Of a DNA stretch of 64,000 nucleotides, positions 27,201 to 40,860 are shown piece after piece. This stretch comes from Calliopsis andreniformis (lineage: Eukaryota; Arthropoda; Insecta; Hymenoptera; Andrenidae). Numbering within the stretch: the stretch's first letter is position 1; each line of letters opens with the position of its first letter. The position numbers were made by a program, and so were the translations under genes. A model generated the notes under the pieces. The model did no database searches. It worked only from the letters and a program-made list of their open reading frames with translations, and was not told the origin of the DNA. The stretch covers positions 2,294,001-2,358,000 of the forward strand of contig NW_027480463.1 in NCBI RefSeq assembly GCF_051401765.1. Direction: 5' to 3'.

Positions 27201-30200
27201 TCTTCAAATCTCTATCCACAAACATCAATTCTCATCATTCAACCCTCAACACTCAGTCCTCAATGTTCAACCCTCAATCCTCAATTCTCAATCTTCAATC
27301 CTCAATACTGAACCTTCAATCCTCAATCCTCAATCCTCAGTCCTCAATCCTCAATCCTCACTCTTAATCTTCAATCCTCAGTACTCAATCTTCAGTACTC
27401 AATCTTCAATCCTCAATCCTCAATCCTCAATCCTCAATCCTCAATCTTCAATCCTCAATACTCAATCATCAATCCTCAATCCTCAATCCTCAATCCTCAA
27501 TCCTCAATCCTCAATCCTCAATCGTCAATCTTCAATCCTCAATACTCAATCTTCAATCCTCAATCCTCATTCTTCAATCCTCAATACCCAATCCTCAATC
27601 TTAAATCCTCAATCCTCAATTCGCAATCCTCCATCCTCAATCCTCAGGCCTCAAGTATCAATACTCAACCCTCAGTCCTCGTCCTCAATCCACAACCCTC
27701 AATCCTCAATCCTCAATACTCAATCCCCAATCCTCATTCTTCAATCCACATTCTTCAATCCTCAATACCCAATCCTCAATCTTCAATCCTCAATCCTCAA
27801 TCCTCAATGCTCAATCTTCAATCCTCAATACTCAATCTTCAGTCCTCAATCCTCAGTCATCAAACCTCAATCCTGAATCCTCAATCCTGAATCCTCAACC
27901 TTCAGCCCTCAGTACTCAACAGTCAGTGGTCTATCCTCAATCCTCAATAGAATATCATGATTTCACAGTTTTCGATACTCAATAGTCAATCTGCAATCTT
28001 CAGATCTCTATCCACAAACACCAATTCTCATCACTCAAACCTCAACACTCAGTACTCAATGTTCAATCCTCAATCCTCAATTCTCAACCTTCAGTCCTCA
28101 ATACTGGATCTTCAATCCTCAACCCTCAATCCTCAATCCTCAATCCTCAATACTCAATCTTCAATCCTCAGTCCCCAATCCTCAATCTTCAATCCTCAAT
28201 CCTCAATCCTCAATCCTCAATCCTCAACATTCAATCCTCAATACTCAATATTCAATCCTCAATGCTTAATACTCAATCCCCAATCCTCATTCTTCAATCC
28301 TCATTCTTCAATCCTCAATCCTCAATCCTCAATCATCATTCTTCAATCCTCAATACCCTAGCCTCAATCTTCAATCCTCAATCCTCAATCCTCAATACCC
28401 AATCCTCAATCTTGAATCCTCAATCCTCAATCCTCAATTTTCAACCCTCAATCCTCAATCCTCAATCCTCAATCTTCAATCCTCAATACTCAATCTTCAA
28501 TCCTCAATCCTCAATCCTCAATCCTCAATCCTCAATCCTCAATTCGCAATATTCAATACTCAATACTCAATATTCAATCCTCAATGCTCAATACTCAATC
28601 CCCAATCCTCATTCTTCAATCCTCATTCTTCAATCTTCAATCCTCAATCCCCAACACCCAATCCTCAATTCGCAATCCTCAATAGTCGATCTTCAATCCA
28701 CAATACTCAATGTTCAATCCTCAATCCTCAATCCTCAATCCTCAATCATCATTCTTCAACCCTCAATACCCTATCCTCAATCTTCAATCCTCAATCCTCA
28801 ATCCTCAATACCCAATCCTCAATCTTCAATCCTCAATCCTCAATCCTCAATCCTCAATCCTCAATCCTCAATCCTCAATCTTCAAACCTCAATCCTCAAT
28901 CCTCAATCCTCAACCCTCAATCTTAATCTTCAATCCTCAGTACTCAATCTTCAATCCTCAATCCTCAATACTCAATCCTCAATCCTCATTATTCAATCCT
29001 CAATACCCAATCCTCAATCTTCAATCCTCAATCCTCAATCCTCAATCCTCAATCCTCAATCTTCAATCCTCAATCCTCAATCCTCAATCCTCAATCCTCA
29101 ATCTTCAATCGTCGATACTCAATCTTCAATCCTCAATACTCAATCCTCAATCTTCAATCCTTAGTCCCAAATCCTCAATCTTCAATACTCACTCCTCAAT
29201 CCTCAGTCTTCAATCCTCAATGCTCAATCCACAATCCTCAATCCTCAATCTTCAATCCTCAATACTCAACCTTCAATCCTCAATCCTCAATTCTCAATCC
29301 CCAAAGCTCAATCCTCAATCGTCAATCCTCAATCCCCAGTCCTCATTCTTCAATCCTCAATACCCAATCCTCAATCTTCAATCCTCAATCCTCAATCCTC
29401 AATTCTCAATCCTCATTCCTCAACCCTCAGACCTCAAACAGCAATACTCAACCCTCCGTCCTCGTCCTCAATCCAAAACCATCAATCCTCAATCCTCAAT
29501 ATTGAATCATCAATATTCAATCTTCAGTCCTCAGTCCTCAATCCTCAATCCTCAATCCTCAATCCTCAATGTTCAATCCGCAGTACCCAATCCTCAATCA
29601 TCTATCCGCAATCCTCAATCCTCAATCCTCAATCCTCAATCCTCAATCCTCAACCTTCAATCCTCAATACTCAATCTTCAATCCTCAATCCTCAATCCTC
29701 AATCCTCAATCCTCATTCTTCAATCCTCAACACCCAATCCTCAATCTTCAATCCTCAATCCTCAATCCTCAATTCTCAATCCTCAATCCTCAATCCTCAG
29801 ACCTCAAACATCAATACTCAACCCTCAGTCCTCGTCCTCAATCCACAACCCTCAATCCTCGATCCTCAATCTTCAATCATCAATATTCAATCTTCAATCC
29901 TCAATCCTCAATCCTCAATACACAATCCTCAATCCTCAATGTTCTATCCTCAATACGCAATCCTCAATCTTCAATCCTCAATCCTCAACCCTCAATCCTC
30001 AATCCTCAACCTTAATCTTCAATCCTCAGTACTCAATCTTCAATACTCATTCCTCAATCCTCAATCCTCAATCCTCAATCTTCAATACTCAATACCCAAT
30101 CCTCAATCTTCAATCCTCAATCCTCAATCCTCAGTGCTCAATCCTCAATCCTCAATCCTCAATCTTCAATCCTCAGTCACAAATCCTCAATCTTCAATAC

Positions 30201-30404
30201 TCACTCCTCAATCCTCAATCTTCAATCCTCAATCCTCAATCCTCAGTCCTCAATCCTCAATCCTCAATCCTCAATCTTCAATCCTCAGTCACAAATCCTC
30301 AATCTTAAATGCTCACTCCTCAATCCTCAATCTTCAATCCTCAATACTCAGTCTTCAATCCTCAATCCTCAATCCTCAATCCTCATTCTTCAATCCTCAA
30401 TACC
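24284..30404. repeat. 6,121-bp tandem unit, copy 2
   Basis: Near-identical direct repeat of 18163-24283, immediately abutting it. The join at about 24284-24300 lies in CCCAATCCTCAATCTTCAAT, a string common in the array, so it could have formed by unequal exchange between short identical stretches. At about 30424 the sequence leaves the unit and continues as the second copy of the 15.1-18.6-kb block. The near absence of differences implies a very recent event, conversion, or an assembly duplication. Confidence 0.9.
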
Positions 30405-33160
30405 CAATCCTCAATCTTCAATCCTCAATCCTCAATCCTCAATTCTCAATCCTCAATCCTCAATCCTCAATCCTCAATCCTCAATCCTCAATGTTCAATC
30501 CGCAATACCCAATCCTCAATCTTCTATCCGCAATCCTCAATCCTCAATCCTCAATCCTCAATCCTCAATCCTCAATCCTCAATCTTCAATCCTCAATACT
30601 CAATCTTCAATCCTCAATCCTCAGTCCTCAGTCCTCAACCCTCATTCTTCAATCCTCAACAACCAATCCTCAATCTTCAATCCTCAAACCTCAATCCTCA
30701 ATTCTCAATACTCATTCCTCAATCCTCAGACCTCAAACATCAATACTCAACCCTCAGTCCTCGTCCTCAATCCACAACCCTCAATCCTCGATCCTCAATC
30801 TTCAATCATCAATATTCAATCTTCAATCCTCAGTCCTCAATCCTCAATACTCAATCCTCAATCCTCATTGTTCTATCCTCAATACGCAATCCTCAACCTT
30901 CAATCCTCAATCCTCAATCCTCAATCCTCACCATCAATCCTCAATCCTCAGACCTCAAACCTCAATCCTGAAGCCACAATCCTGAACCCCCAATATTCAG
31001 CCCTCAGACCTCAACAATCAGTTCTGAATCCTCAATCGTCAATAGAATATCCTCAATTCACAGGTTTCAATACTCAATACTCAGCCTGCAATCTTCAAAT
31101 CTCTATCCACAAACATCAATTCTCATCACTCAACCCTCAATATTCAACGCACAACCCTCAACCATCAATCCTCAGTCCTCAAAACTCAATCCCTAATCAT
31201 CAATCCTGAATCCTCAATCTTCAGCCCTCAGTCCTCAACAATCAATGGTCAATCCTCAGTCCTCCATAGAGTATCCTCAATTCACAGTTTTCAATACTCA
31301 ATCCCTATTCTTCAATCTTCAAATCTCAATCCACAAACATCAGTTCTCATCACTCAACCCTCAACACTCAGTCCTCAGTCTTCAATCCTCAATCATCAAT
31401 CCTCAATCTTCAATCCTGCATACTCAATCTTCAATCCTCAATCCTCAATTCTCAATCCTCAATGCTGAATCCTCAATCGTCAATCCTCAATCCCCAATCC
31501 TCAATCTTCTATTCTCAATCCTCAATCGTCAATCCTCAGTCCTCAATCCTCGATCCTCAATACTCAATCTTCAATCCTCAATCCTCAATCCTCAATCCTC
31601 AATTCTCAATCCTCAATCCTCAATCCTCAATCTTCAATCCTCAATCATCAATCCTCAATCTTCAATCCTCAATACTCAATCTTCAATCCTCAATCCTCAA
31701 TTCTCAATCCTCAATGCTGAATCCTCAATCGTCAATCCTCAATCCCCAATCCTCAATCTTCAATTCTCAATCCTCAATCGTCAATCCTCAGTCCTCAATC
31801 CTCGATTCTCAATACTCAATCTTCAATCCTCAATCCTCAATCCTCAATCCTCAATCCTCAATCCTCAATTCTCAATCTTCAATCCTCAATACTCAATCTT
31901 CAATCCTCAATGCTCAGTCCTCAAATTTCAATTCTGAATCCTCAATCCGGAATCCTCAATCTTCAGCCCTCAGTCCTCAACAATCAGTTGTCAATCCTCA
32001 ATCCTCAATAGAATATACTCAATTCACAGTTTTCAATACTCAATACTCAATCTGCAATCTTCAAATCTCTATCCACAAACATCAATTCTCATCACTCAAC
32101 CCTCAACACTCAGTCCTCAAAGCTCAATCCTCAATCATCAATTCTCAATCTTCAATCCTCAATTCTGAACCTTCAATCCTCAATCCTCAATCCTCAGTCG
32201 TCAATCCTCAATCCTCAATCTTAATCTTCAATCCTCAGTTCTCAATCTTCAATCCTCAATCCTCAATCCTCAATCCTCAATCCTCAATCTTCAATCTTCA
32301 ATACACAATCTTCAATCCTGAATCCTCAATCCTCAATCCTCAATCCCCAATCTTAATATTCAATCCTCATTACTCAATCATCAAGCCTCAATCCTCAATC
32401 CTCAATCCTCAATCCTCTACCTTCAATCCTCAATACTCAATCTTCAATCCTCAATCCTCAATCCTCAACCCTCAATCCTCAATCCTCAATCCTCAATCCT
32501 CAATCGTCAATCTTCAATCCTCAATACTCAATCTTCAATCCTCAATCCTCAATACTCAATACTCAATCCTCATTCTACAATCCTCAATACCCAATCCTCA
32601 ATCTTCAATCCTCAATCTTCAATCATCAATATTCAATCTTCAATCCTCAATCCTCAATCCTCAATACTCAATCCTCAATCCTCAATGTTCTATCCTCAAT
32701 ACGCAATCCTCAATCTTCAATCATCAATCCTCAATCCTCATCGTCAATCCTCAATCCTCAATCTTAATCTTCAATCCTCAACACTCAATCTTCAATCCTC
32801 ATTCTTCAATCCTCAATACCCAATCCTCAATCTTCAGTCCTCAATCCTCAATCCTCAGTTCGCAATCCTCAATCCTCAATCCTCAACCCTCATTCTTCAA
32901 TCCTCAATACCGAATCCTCAATCTTCAATCCTCAATCCTCAATCCTCAATTCTAAATCCTCAATTCTGAATCCGCAGACTTCAAACATCAATACTCAACC
33001 CTCAGTCCTCGTCCTCAATCCACAACCCTCAAACCTCAATCCTCAATATTCAGTCATTAATATTCAACCTTCAATCCTCAATCCTCAATCCTCTATCCTC
33101 AACACTCAATCCTCACAGTTCAATCTTCAATACCCAACCATCAGTCTTCAATCCTCAATC
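29640..33160. repeat. 3.5-kb block, second copy
   Basis: Matches 15100-18620 at 14,540-14,541 bp. Its left part is also the end of the second 6,121-bp unit, so the two repeat classes overlap between 29640 and 30404. A few single-base differences from the first copy were seen, for example CTCACCATC near 30930 against CTCACCCTC. It runs without a break into the 2.91-kb unit series. Confidence 0.86.
30998..31375. repeat. Cassette A gamma-delta pair (two linked subtypes)
   Basis: Two different cassette A subtypes always occur side by side, about 223 bp apart. Gamma has CACAGGTTTC and CAGCCTGCAATC and ends in CAATATTCAACGC. Delta has (G/A)TATCCTCAATTC, TCCCTATTCTTC and CAAATCTCAATCC. Pairs are found, by the gamma/delta CAAATCT positions, at 16556/16779, 19075/19299, 25196/25420, 31096/31320, 34006/34230, 36916/37140, 39841/40065, 44641/44865, 47558/47782 and 50469/50693. 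I saw no unpaired gamma or delta. The pairs at 19, 25, 39.8 and 50.5 kb share a variant with CAAAACTCTATCC and TTCCCATCAC. Confidence 0.88.
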
Positions 33161-34154
33161 CTCAATCCTCAATCCTCAATCCTCAATCCTCTGTCCTCAA
33201 ACCACAATCCTGAGCCCTCAACCCGGAATCCTCAATCTTCAGCCCTAAGTCCTCAACAATCAGTTGTGAATCCTCAATCCTCAATAGAATATCCTCAATT
33301 GACAGTTTTCAATACTCAATACTCAATCTGCAATCATCAGACCTCTATCCACAAACATCAATTCCCATCACTCAACCCTCAATACGCAGTCCCCAATCCC
33401 CAATCTTCAATCCTCAATCCTCAATCCTCAATCCTCAACCTTAATCTTCAATCCTCAGTACTCAATCTTCAATCCTCAATCCTAAATCCTCAATACTCAA
33501 TCCTCATTCTTCAATCCTCAACACCCAATCCTCAATCTTCAATCCTCAACCTCAATCCTCAATTCTCAATGCTCAATCCTCAATCCTCAGACCTCAAACA
33601 GCAATACTCAACACTCAGTCCTCGTCCACAATCCACAACCCTCAATCCTCGATCCTCAATCTTCAATCATCAATATTCAATCTTCAATCCTCAATCCTCA
33701 GTCCTCAATACTCAATCCTCAATCCTCAATGTTCTATCCTCAATACGCAATCCTCAATCTTCAATCCTCAATCCTCAATCCTCAATCCTCAATCCTCAAT
33801 CCTCAATCTTAATCTTCATTCCTCAGTACTCACCCTTCAATCCTCAATCCTCAATCCTCAGTCCTCAAACCTCAATCCTGAATCCACAATCCTGAACCCC
33901 CAATATTCAGCCCTCAGACCTCAACAATCAGTTGTGTGTCCTCAATCGTCAATAGAATATCCTCAATTCACAGGTTTCAATACTCAATACTCAGCCTGCA
34001 ATCTTCAAATCTCTATCCACAAACATCAATTCTCATCACTGAACCCTCAATATTCAACGCACAACCCTCAAACATCAATCCTCAGTCCTCAAAACTCAAT
34101 CCCTAATCATCAATCCTGAATCCTCAATCTTCAGCCCTCAGTCCTCAACAATCA
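31245..34154. repeat. 2.91-kb higher-order unit, copy 1 (2,910 bp)
   Basis: First of three head-to-tail units, set here to start at the ATGGTC just before the delta cassette. Cassette A order inside the unit is delta (31320), beta (32062), epsilon (33338), gamma (34006). The next unit repeats each mark 2,910 bp later. It has the one-base deletion CAACCTCAATCC near 33550 and CTCATCGTC near 32740, where sister units have CTCATCCTC. Confidence 0.92.
33240..33393. repeat. Cassette A, epsilon subtype (CATCAGACCTCTATCC)
   Basis: A 154-bp cassette copy with CCCTAAGTCC at the start, CAATT(G/C)ACAG in the middle, CATCAGACCTCTATCC instead of CTTCAAATCTCTATCC, and CAATACGCAGTCCCC at the end. Epsilon copies lie at 33.3, 36.2, 39.2, 43.2, 44.0, 46.9 and 49.8 kb only, so this subtype marks the 2.91-kb unit family and its relatives between 33 and 50 kb. 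Confidence 0.88.
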
Positions 34155-37064
34155 ATGGTCAATCCTCAGTCCTCCATAGAGTATCCTCAATTCACAGTTT
34201 TCAATACTCAATCCCTATTCTTCAATCTTCAAATCTCAATCCACAAACATCAGTTCTCATCACTCAACCCTCAACACTCAGTCCTCAGTCTTCAATCCTC
34301 AATCATCAATCCTCAATCTTCAATCCTCAATACTCAATCTTCAATCCTCAATCCTCAATTCTCAATCCTCAATGCTGAATCCTCAATCGTCAATCCTCAA
34401 TCCCCAATCCTCAATCTTCTATTCTCAATCCTCAATCGTCAATCCTCAGTCCTCAATCCTCGATCCTCAATACTCAATCTTCAATCCGCAATCCTCAATC
34501 CTCAATCCTCAATTCTCAATCCTCAATCCTCAATCCTCAATCTTCAATCCTCAATCATCAATCCTCAATCTTCAATCCTCAATACTCAATCTTCAATCCT
34601 CAATCCTCAATTCTCAATCCTCAATGCTGAATCCTCAATCGTCAATCCTCAATCCCCAATCCTCAATCTTCAATTCTCAATCCTCAATCGTCAATCCTCA
34701 GTCCTCAATCCTCGATCCTCAATACTCAATCTTCAATCCTCAATCCTCAATCCTCAATCCTCAATCCTCAATCCTCAATTCTCAATCTTCAATCCTCAAT
34801 ACTCAATCTTCAATCCTCAATGCTCAGTCCTCAAATTTCAATTCTGAATCCTCAATCCGGAATCCTCAATCTTCAGCCCTCAGTCCTCAACAATCAGTTG
34901 TCAATCCTCAATCCTCAATAGAATATACTCAATTCACAGTTTTCAATACTCAATACTCAATCTGCAATCTTCAAATCTCTATCCACAAACATCAATTCTC
35001 ATCACTCAACCCTCAACACTCAGTCCTCAAAGCTCAATCCTCAATCATCAATTCTCAATCTTCAATCCTCAATTCTGAACCTTCAATCCTCAATCCTCAA
35101 TCCTCAGTCGTCAATCCTCAATCCTCAATCTTAATCTTCAATCCTCAGTTCTCAATCTTCAATCCTCAATCCTCAATCCTCAATCCTCAATCCTCAATCT
35201 TCAATCTTCAATACACAATCTTCAATCCTGAATCCTCAATCCTCAATCCTCAATCCCCAATCTTAATATTCAATCCTCATTACTCAATCATCAAGCCTCA
35301 ATCCTCAATCCTCAATCCTCAATCCTCTACCTTCAATCCTCAATACTCAATCTTCAATCCTCAATCCTCAATCCTCAACCCTCAATCCTCAATCCTCAAT
35401 CCTCAATCCTCAATCGTCAATCTTCAATCCTCAATACTCAATCTTCAATCCTCAATCCTCAATACTCAATACTCAATCCTCATTCTACAATCCTCAATAC
35501 CCAATCCTCAATCTTCAATCCTCAATCTTCAATCATCAATATTCAATCTTCAATCCTCAATCCTCAATCCTCAATACTCAATCCTCAATCCTCAATGTTC
35601 TATCCTCAATACGCAATCCTCAATCTTCAATCATCAATCCTCAATCCTCATCCTCAATCCTCAATCCTCAATCTTAATCTTCAATCCTCAACACTCAATC
35701 TTCAATCCTCATTCTTCAATCCTCAATACCCAATCCTCAATCTTCAGTCCTCAATCCTCAATCCTCAGTTCGCAATCCTCAATCCTCAATCCTCAACCCT
35801 CATTCTTCAATCCTCAATACCGAATCCTCAATCTTCAATCCTCAATCCTCAATCCTCAATTCTAAATCCTCAATTCTGAATCCGCAGACTTCAAACATCA
35901 ATACTCAACCCTCAGTCCTCGTCCTCAATCCACAACCCTCAAACCTCAATCCTCAATATTCAGTCATTAATATTCAACCTTCAATCCTCAATCCTCAATC
36001 CTCTATCCTCAACACTCAATCCTCACTGTTCAATCTTCAATACCCAACCATCAGTCTTCAATCCTCAATCCTCAATCCTCAATCCTCAATCCTCAATCCT
36101 CTGTCCTCAAACCACAATCCTGAGCCCTCAACCCGGAATCCTCAATCTTCAGCCCTAAGTCCTCAACAATCACTTGTGAATCCTCAATCCTCAATAGAAT
36201 ATCCTCAATTGACAGTTTTCAATACTCAATACTCAATCTCCAATCATCAGACCTCTATCCACAAACATCAATTCCCATCACTCAACCCTCAATACGCAGT
36301 CCCCAATCCCCAATCTTCAATCCTCAATCCTCAATCCTCAATCCTCAACCTTAATCTTCAATCCTCAGTACTCAATCTTCAATCCTCAATCCTAAATCCT
36401 CAATACTCAATCCTCATTCTTCAATCCTCAACACCCAATCCTCAATCTTCAATCCTCAACCTCAATCCTCAATTCTCAATGCTCAATCCTCAATCCTCAG
36501 ACCTCAAACAGCAATACTCAACACTCAGTCCTCGTCCACAATCCACAACCCTCAATCCTCGATCCTCAATCTTCAATCATCAATATTCAATCTTCAATCC
36601 TCAATCCTCAGTCCTCAATACTCAATCCTCAATCCTCAATGTTCTATCCTCAATACGCAATCCTCAATCTTCAATCCTCAATCCTCAATCCTCAATCCTC
36701 AATCCTCAATCCTCAATCTTAATCTTCATTCCTCAGTACTCACCCTTCAATCCTCAATCCTCAATCCTCAGTCCTCAAACCTCAATCCTGAATCCACAAT
36801 CCTGAACCCCCAATATTCAGCCCTCAGACCTCAACAATCAGTTGTGTGTCCTCAATCGTCAATAGAATATCCTCAATTCACAGGTTTCAATACTCAATAC
36901 TCAGCCTGCAATCTTCAAATCTCTATCCACAAACATCAATTCTCATCACTCAACCCTCAATATTCAACGCAGAACCCTCAACCATCAATCCTCAGTCCTC
37001 AAAACTCAATCCCTAATCATCAATCCTGAATCCTCAATCTTCAGCCCTCAGTCCTCAACAATCA
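34155..37064. repeat. 2.91-kb higher-order unit, copy 2 (2,910 bp)
   Basis: Direct tandem copy of 31245-34154, with cassettes delta 34230, beta 34972, epsilon 36248 and gamma 36916. It has the CAACCTCAATCC hexamer near 36458. Private differences include AATCTCCAATCATC near 36237 (others have CTGCAATC), CAATCACTTGTG near 36172 (others CAGTTGTG) and CGCAGAACCC near 36969. Confidence 0.92.
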
Positions 37065-39989
37065 ATGGTCAATCCTCAGTCCTCCATAGAGTATCCTCAA
37101 TTCACAGTTTTCAATACTCAATCCCTATTCTTCAATCTTCAAATCTCAATCCACAAACATCAGTTCTCATCACTCAACCCTCAACACTCAGTCCTCAGTC
37201 TTCAATCCTCAATCATCAATCCTCAATCTTCAATCCTCAATACTCAATCTTCAATCCTCAATCCTCAATTCTCAATCCTCAATGCTGAATCCTCAATCGT
37301 CAATCCTCAATCCCCAATCCTCAATCTTCTATTCTCAATCCTCAATCGTCAATCCTCAGTCCTCAATCCTCGATCCTCAATACTCAATCTTCAATCCTCA
37401 ATCCTCAATCCTCAATCCTCAATTCTCAATCCTCAATCCTCAATCCTCAATCTTCAATCCTCAATCATCAATCCTCAATCTTCAATCCTCAATACTCAAT
37501 CTTCAATCCTCAATCCTCAATTCTCAATCCTCAATGCTGAATCCTCAATCATCAATCCTCAATCACCAATCCTCAATCTTCAATTCTCAATCCTCAATCG
37601 TCAATCCTCAGTCCTCAATCCTCGATCCTCAATACTCAATCTTCAATCCTCAATCCTCAATCCTCAATCCTCAATCCTCAATCCTCAATTCTCAATCTTC
37701 AATCCTCAATACTCAATCTTCAATCCTCAATGCTCAGTCCTCAAATTTCAATTCTGAATCCTCAATCCGGAATCCTCAATCTTCAGCCCTCAGTCCTCAA
37801 CAATCAGTTGTCAATCCTCAATCCTCAATAGAATATACTCAATTCACAGTTTTCAATACTCAATACTCAATCTGCAATCTTCAAATCTCTATCCACAAAC
37901 ATCAATTCTCATCACTCAACCCTCAACACTCAGTCCTCAAAGCTCAATCCTCAATCCTCAATTCTCAATCTTCAATCCTCAATTCTGAACCTTCAATCCT
38001 CAATCCTCAATCCTCAGTCGTCAATCCTCAATCCTCAATCTTAATCTTCAATCCTCAGTTCTCAATCTTCAATCCTCAATCCTCAATCCTCAATCCTCAA
38101 TCCTCAATCTTCAATCTTCAATACACAATCTTCAATCCTGAATCCTCAATCCTCAATCCTCAATCCCCAATCTTAATATTCAATCCTCATTACTCAATCA
38201 TCAAGCCTCAATCCTCAATCCTCAATCCTCAATCCTCAATCCTCAATCCTCTACCTTCAATCCTCAATACTCAATCTTCAATCCTCAATCCTCAATCCTC
38301 AACCCTCAATCCTCAATCCTCAATCCTCAATCCTCAATCGTCAATCTTCAATCCTCAATACTCAATCTTCAATCCTCAATCCTCAATACTCAATACTCAA
38401 TCCTCATTCTACAATCCTCAATACCCAATCCTCAATCTTCAATCCTCAATCTTCAATCATCAATATTCAATCTTCAATCCTCAATCCTCAATCCTCAATA
38501 CTCAATCCTCAATCCTCAATGTTCTATCCTCAATACGCAATCCTCAATCTTCAATCATCAATCCTCAATCCTCATCCTCAATCCTCAATCCTCAATCTTA
38601 ATCTTCAATCCTCAACACTCAATCTTCAATCCTCATTCTTCAATCCTCAATACCCAATCCTCAATCTTCAATCCTCAATCCTCAATCCTCAGTTCGCAAT
38701 CCTCAATCCTCAATCCTCAACCCTCATTCTTCAATCCTCAATACCGAATCCTCAATCTTCAATCCTCAATCCTCAATCCTCAATTCTAAATCCTCAATTC
38801 TGAATCCGCAGACTTCAAACATCAATACTCAACCCTCAGTCCTCGTCCTCAATCCACAACCCTCAATCCTCAATCCTCAATATTCAGTCATTAATATTCA
38901 ACCTTCAATCCTCAATCCTCAATCCTCTATCCTCAACACTCAATCCTCACTGTTCAATCTTCAATACCCAACCATCAGTCTTCAATCCTCAATCCTCAAT
39001 CCTCAATCCTCAATCCTCAATCCTCTGTCCTCAAACCACAATCCTGAGCCCTCAACCCGGAATCCTCAATCTTCGGCCCTAAGTCCTCAACAATCAGTTG
39101 TGAATCCTCAATCCTCAATAGAATATCCTCAATTCACAGTTTTCAATACTCAATACTCAATCTGCAATCATCAGACCTCTATCCACAAACATCAATTCCC
39201 ATCACTCAACCCTCAATACGCAGTCCCCAATCCCCAATCTTCAATCCTCAATCCTCAATCCTCAATCCTCAACCTTAATCTTCAATCCTCAGTACTCAAT
39301 CTTCAATCCTCAATCCTAAATCCTCAATACTCAATCCTCATTCATCAATCCTCAACACCCAATCCTCAATCTTCAATCCTCAATCCTCAATCCTCAATTC
39401 TCAATGCTCAATCCTCAATCCTCAGACCTCAAACAGCAATACTCAACACTCAGTCCTCGTCCACAATCCACAACCCTCAATCCTCGATCCTCAATCTTCA
39501 ATCATCAATATTCAATCTTCAATCCTCAATCCTCAGTCCTCAATACTCAATCCTCAATCCTCAATGTTCTATCCTCAATACGCAATCCTCAATCTTCAAT
39601 CCTCAATCCTCAATCCTCAATCCTCAATCCTCAATCCTCAATCTTAATCTTCATTCCTCAGTACTCACCCTTCAATCCTCAATCCTCAATCCTCAGTCCT
39701 CAAACCTCAATCCTGAATCCACAATCCTGAACCCCCAATATTCAGCCCTCAGACCTCAACAATCAGTTGTGTGTCCTCAATCGTCAATAGAATATCCTCA
39801 ATTCACAGGTTTCAATACTCAATACTCAGCCTGCAATCTTCAAAACTCTATCCACAAACATCAATTCCCATCACTCAACCCTCAATATTCAACGCACAAC
39901 CCTCCACCATCAATCCTCAGTCCTCAAAACTCAATCCCTAATCCTCAATCCTGTATCCTCAATCTTCAGCCCTTAGTCCTCAACAATCA
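37065..39989. repeat. 2.91-kb higher-order unit, copy 3 (2,925 bp)
   Basis: Third tandem unit, with delta 37140, beta 37882, epsilon 39172 and gamma 39841. It is 15 bp longer than copies 1 and 2: two extra heptamers near 38235-38250 and one base because the CAACCT hexamer is a full heptamer here. Its gamma cassette is the CAAAACTCTATCC / TTCCCATCAC variant otherwise found at 19.1, 25.2 and 50.5 kb, so its right end looks recombined. A partial fourth unit follows to about 40150. Confidence 0.9.
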
Positions 39990-40372
39990 ATTGTCAATCC
40001 TCTGTCCACCATAGAATATCCTCAATTCACAGTTTTCAATACTCAATCCCTATTCTTCAATCTTCAAATCTCAATCCACAAATATCAATTCTCATCACTC
40101 AACCCTCAACACTCAGTCCTCAATCTTCAATCCTCAATCATCAATCCTCAATCTTCAATCCTCAATCCTTAATCGACAATTCTTAATCCTCAATCTTCTA
40201 TCCTCAATACTCAATCTTCAATCCTGAATCCTCAGTCCTCAATGTTCAATCCTCAATCCTCAATTATCAATCTTCAATCCTCAATTCTCAATCTTCGATC
40301 CTCAATCTTGAATCCTCAGTCCCCAATTCTCAATCTTCTATCATCAATCCTCAATCCTCCCATCGTCAATCC

Positions 40373-40860
40373 TCAATCCTCAATTCTCAATTCTCAATCC
40401 TCAATCCTCAGACCTCAGACATCAATATTCAACACTCAGTCCTCGTCCTCAATCCACAACCCTCAATCCTCAACCCTCAATGTTTAATCATCAATATTCA
40501 ATCTTCAATCCTCAATCCTCAATCCCCAATCCTCAATCCTCAATTTTCAATCATCAATACTCAATCTTCAATCCTCAATCCTCAATCCTCAATCCTCAAT
40601 ACTCAATACTCAATCCTCATTCTTCAACCCTCAATACCCAATCCTCAATCTTCAATCCTCAATCCCCAATCCTCAATCTTCAATCCTCAATCGTCAAACC
40701 TCAATCCACAATCCTCAATCTTCAATCCTCAATACTCAATCTTCAATCCTCAAGCCTCAATCCTCAATCCTGAATCCTCAATCCTCAATCCTCAATCGTC
40801 AACCTTCAATCCTCAATACTCAATCTTCAATCCTCAATCCTCAGTCCTCAATCCTCAATC
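40373..40860. repeat. 0.49-kb segment shared with 51.8-52.3 kb
   Basis: Matches 51810-52297 at an offset of 11,437 bp, with shared marks CCCTCAATGTTTAATC, CAATCGTCAAACC and CAAGCCTCAATCC. It differs by CAATTTTCAATC near 40550 (CAATATTCAATC in the other) and CCTGAATCC near 40770. It ends where the sequence switches to a 19.8-20.9-type block at about 40860. Confidence 0.78.

Larger units (their letters stand above)
32745..40372. repeat. 7.6-kb superblock, first copy
   Basis: Everything from about 32745 to 40372 recurs at about 43380-51000 at offsets of 10,628-10,642 bp, which change in steps of one or two heptamers. It contains the last part of 2.91-kb unit 1, units 2 and 3 and a tail to CCTCCCATCGTCAATCC. 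After this point the copies part: the first copy goes directly to CAATTCTCAATTCTC, while the second has about 809 bp more before reaching the same sequence at 51818. Confidence 0.88.
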
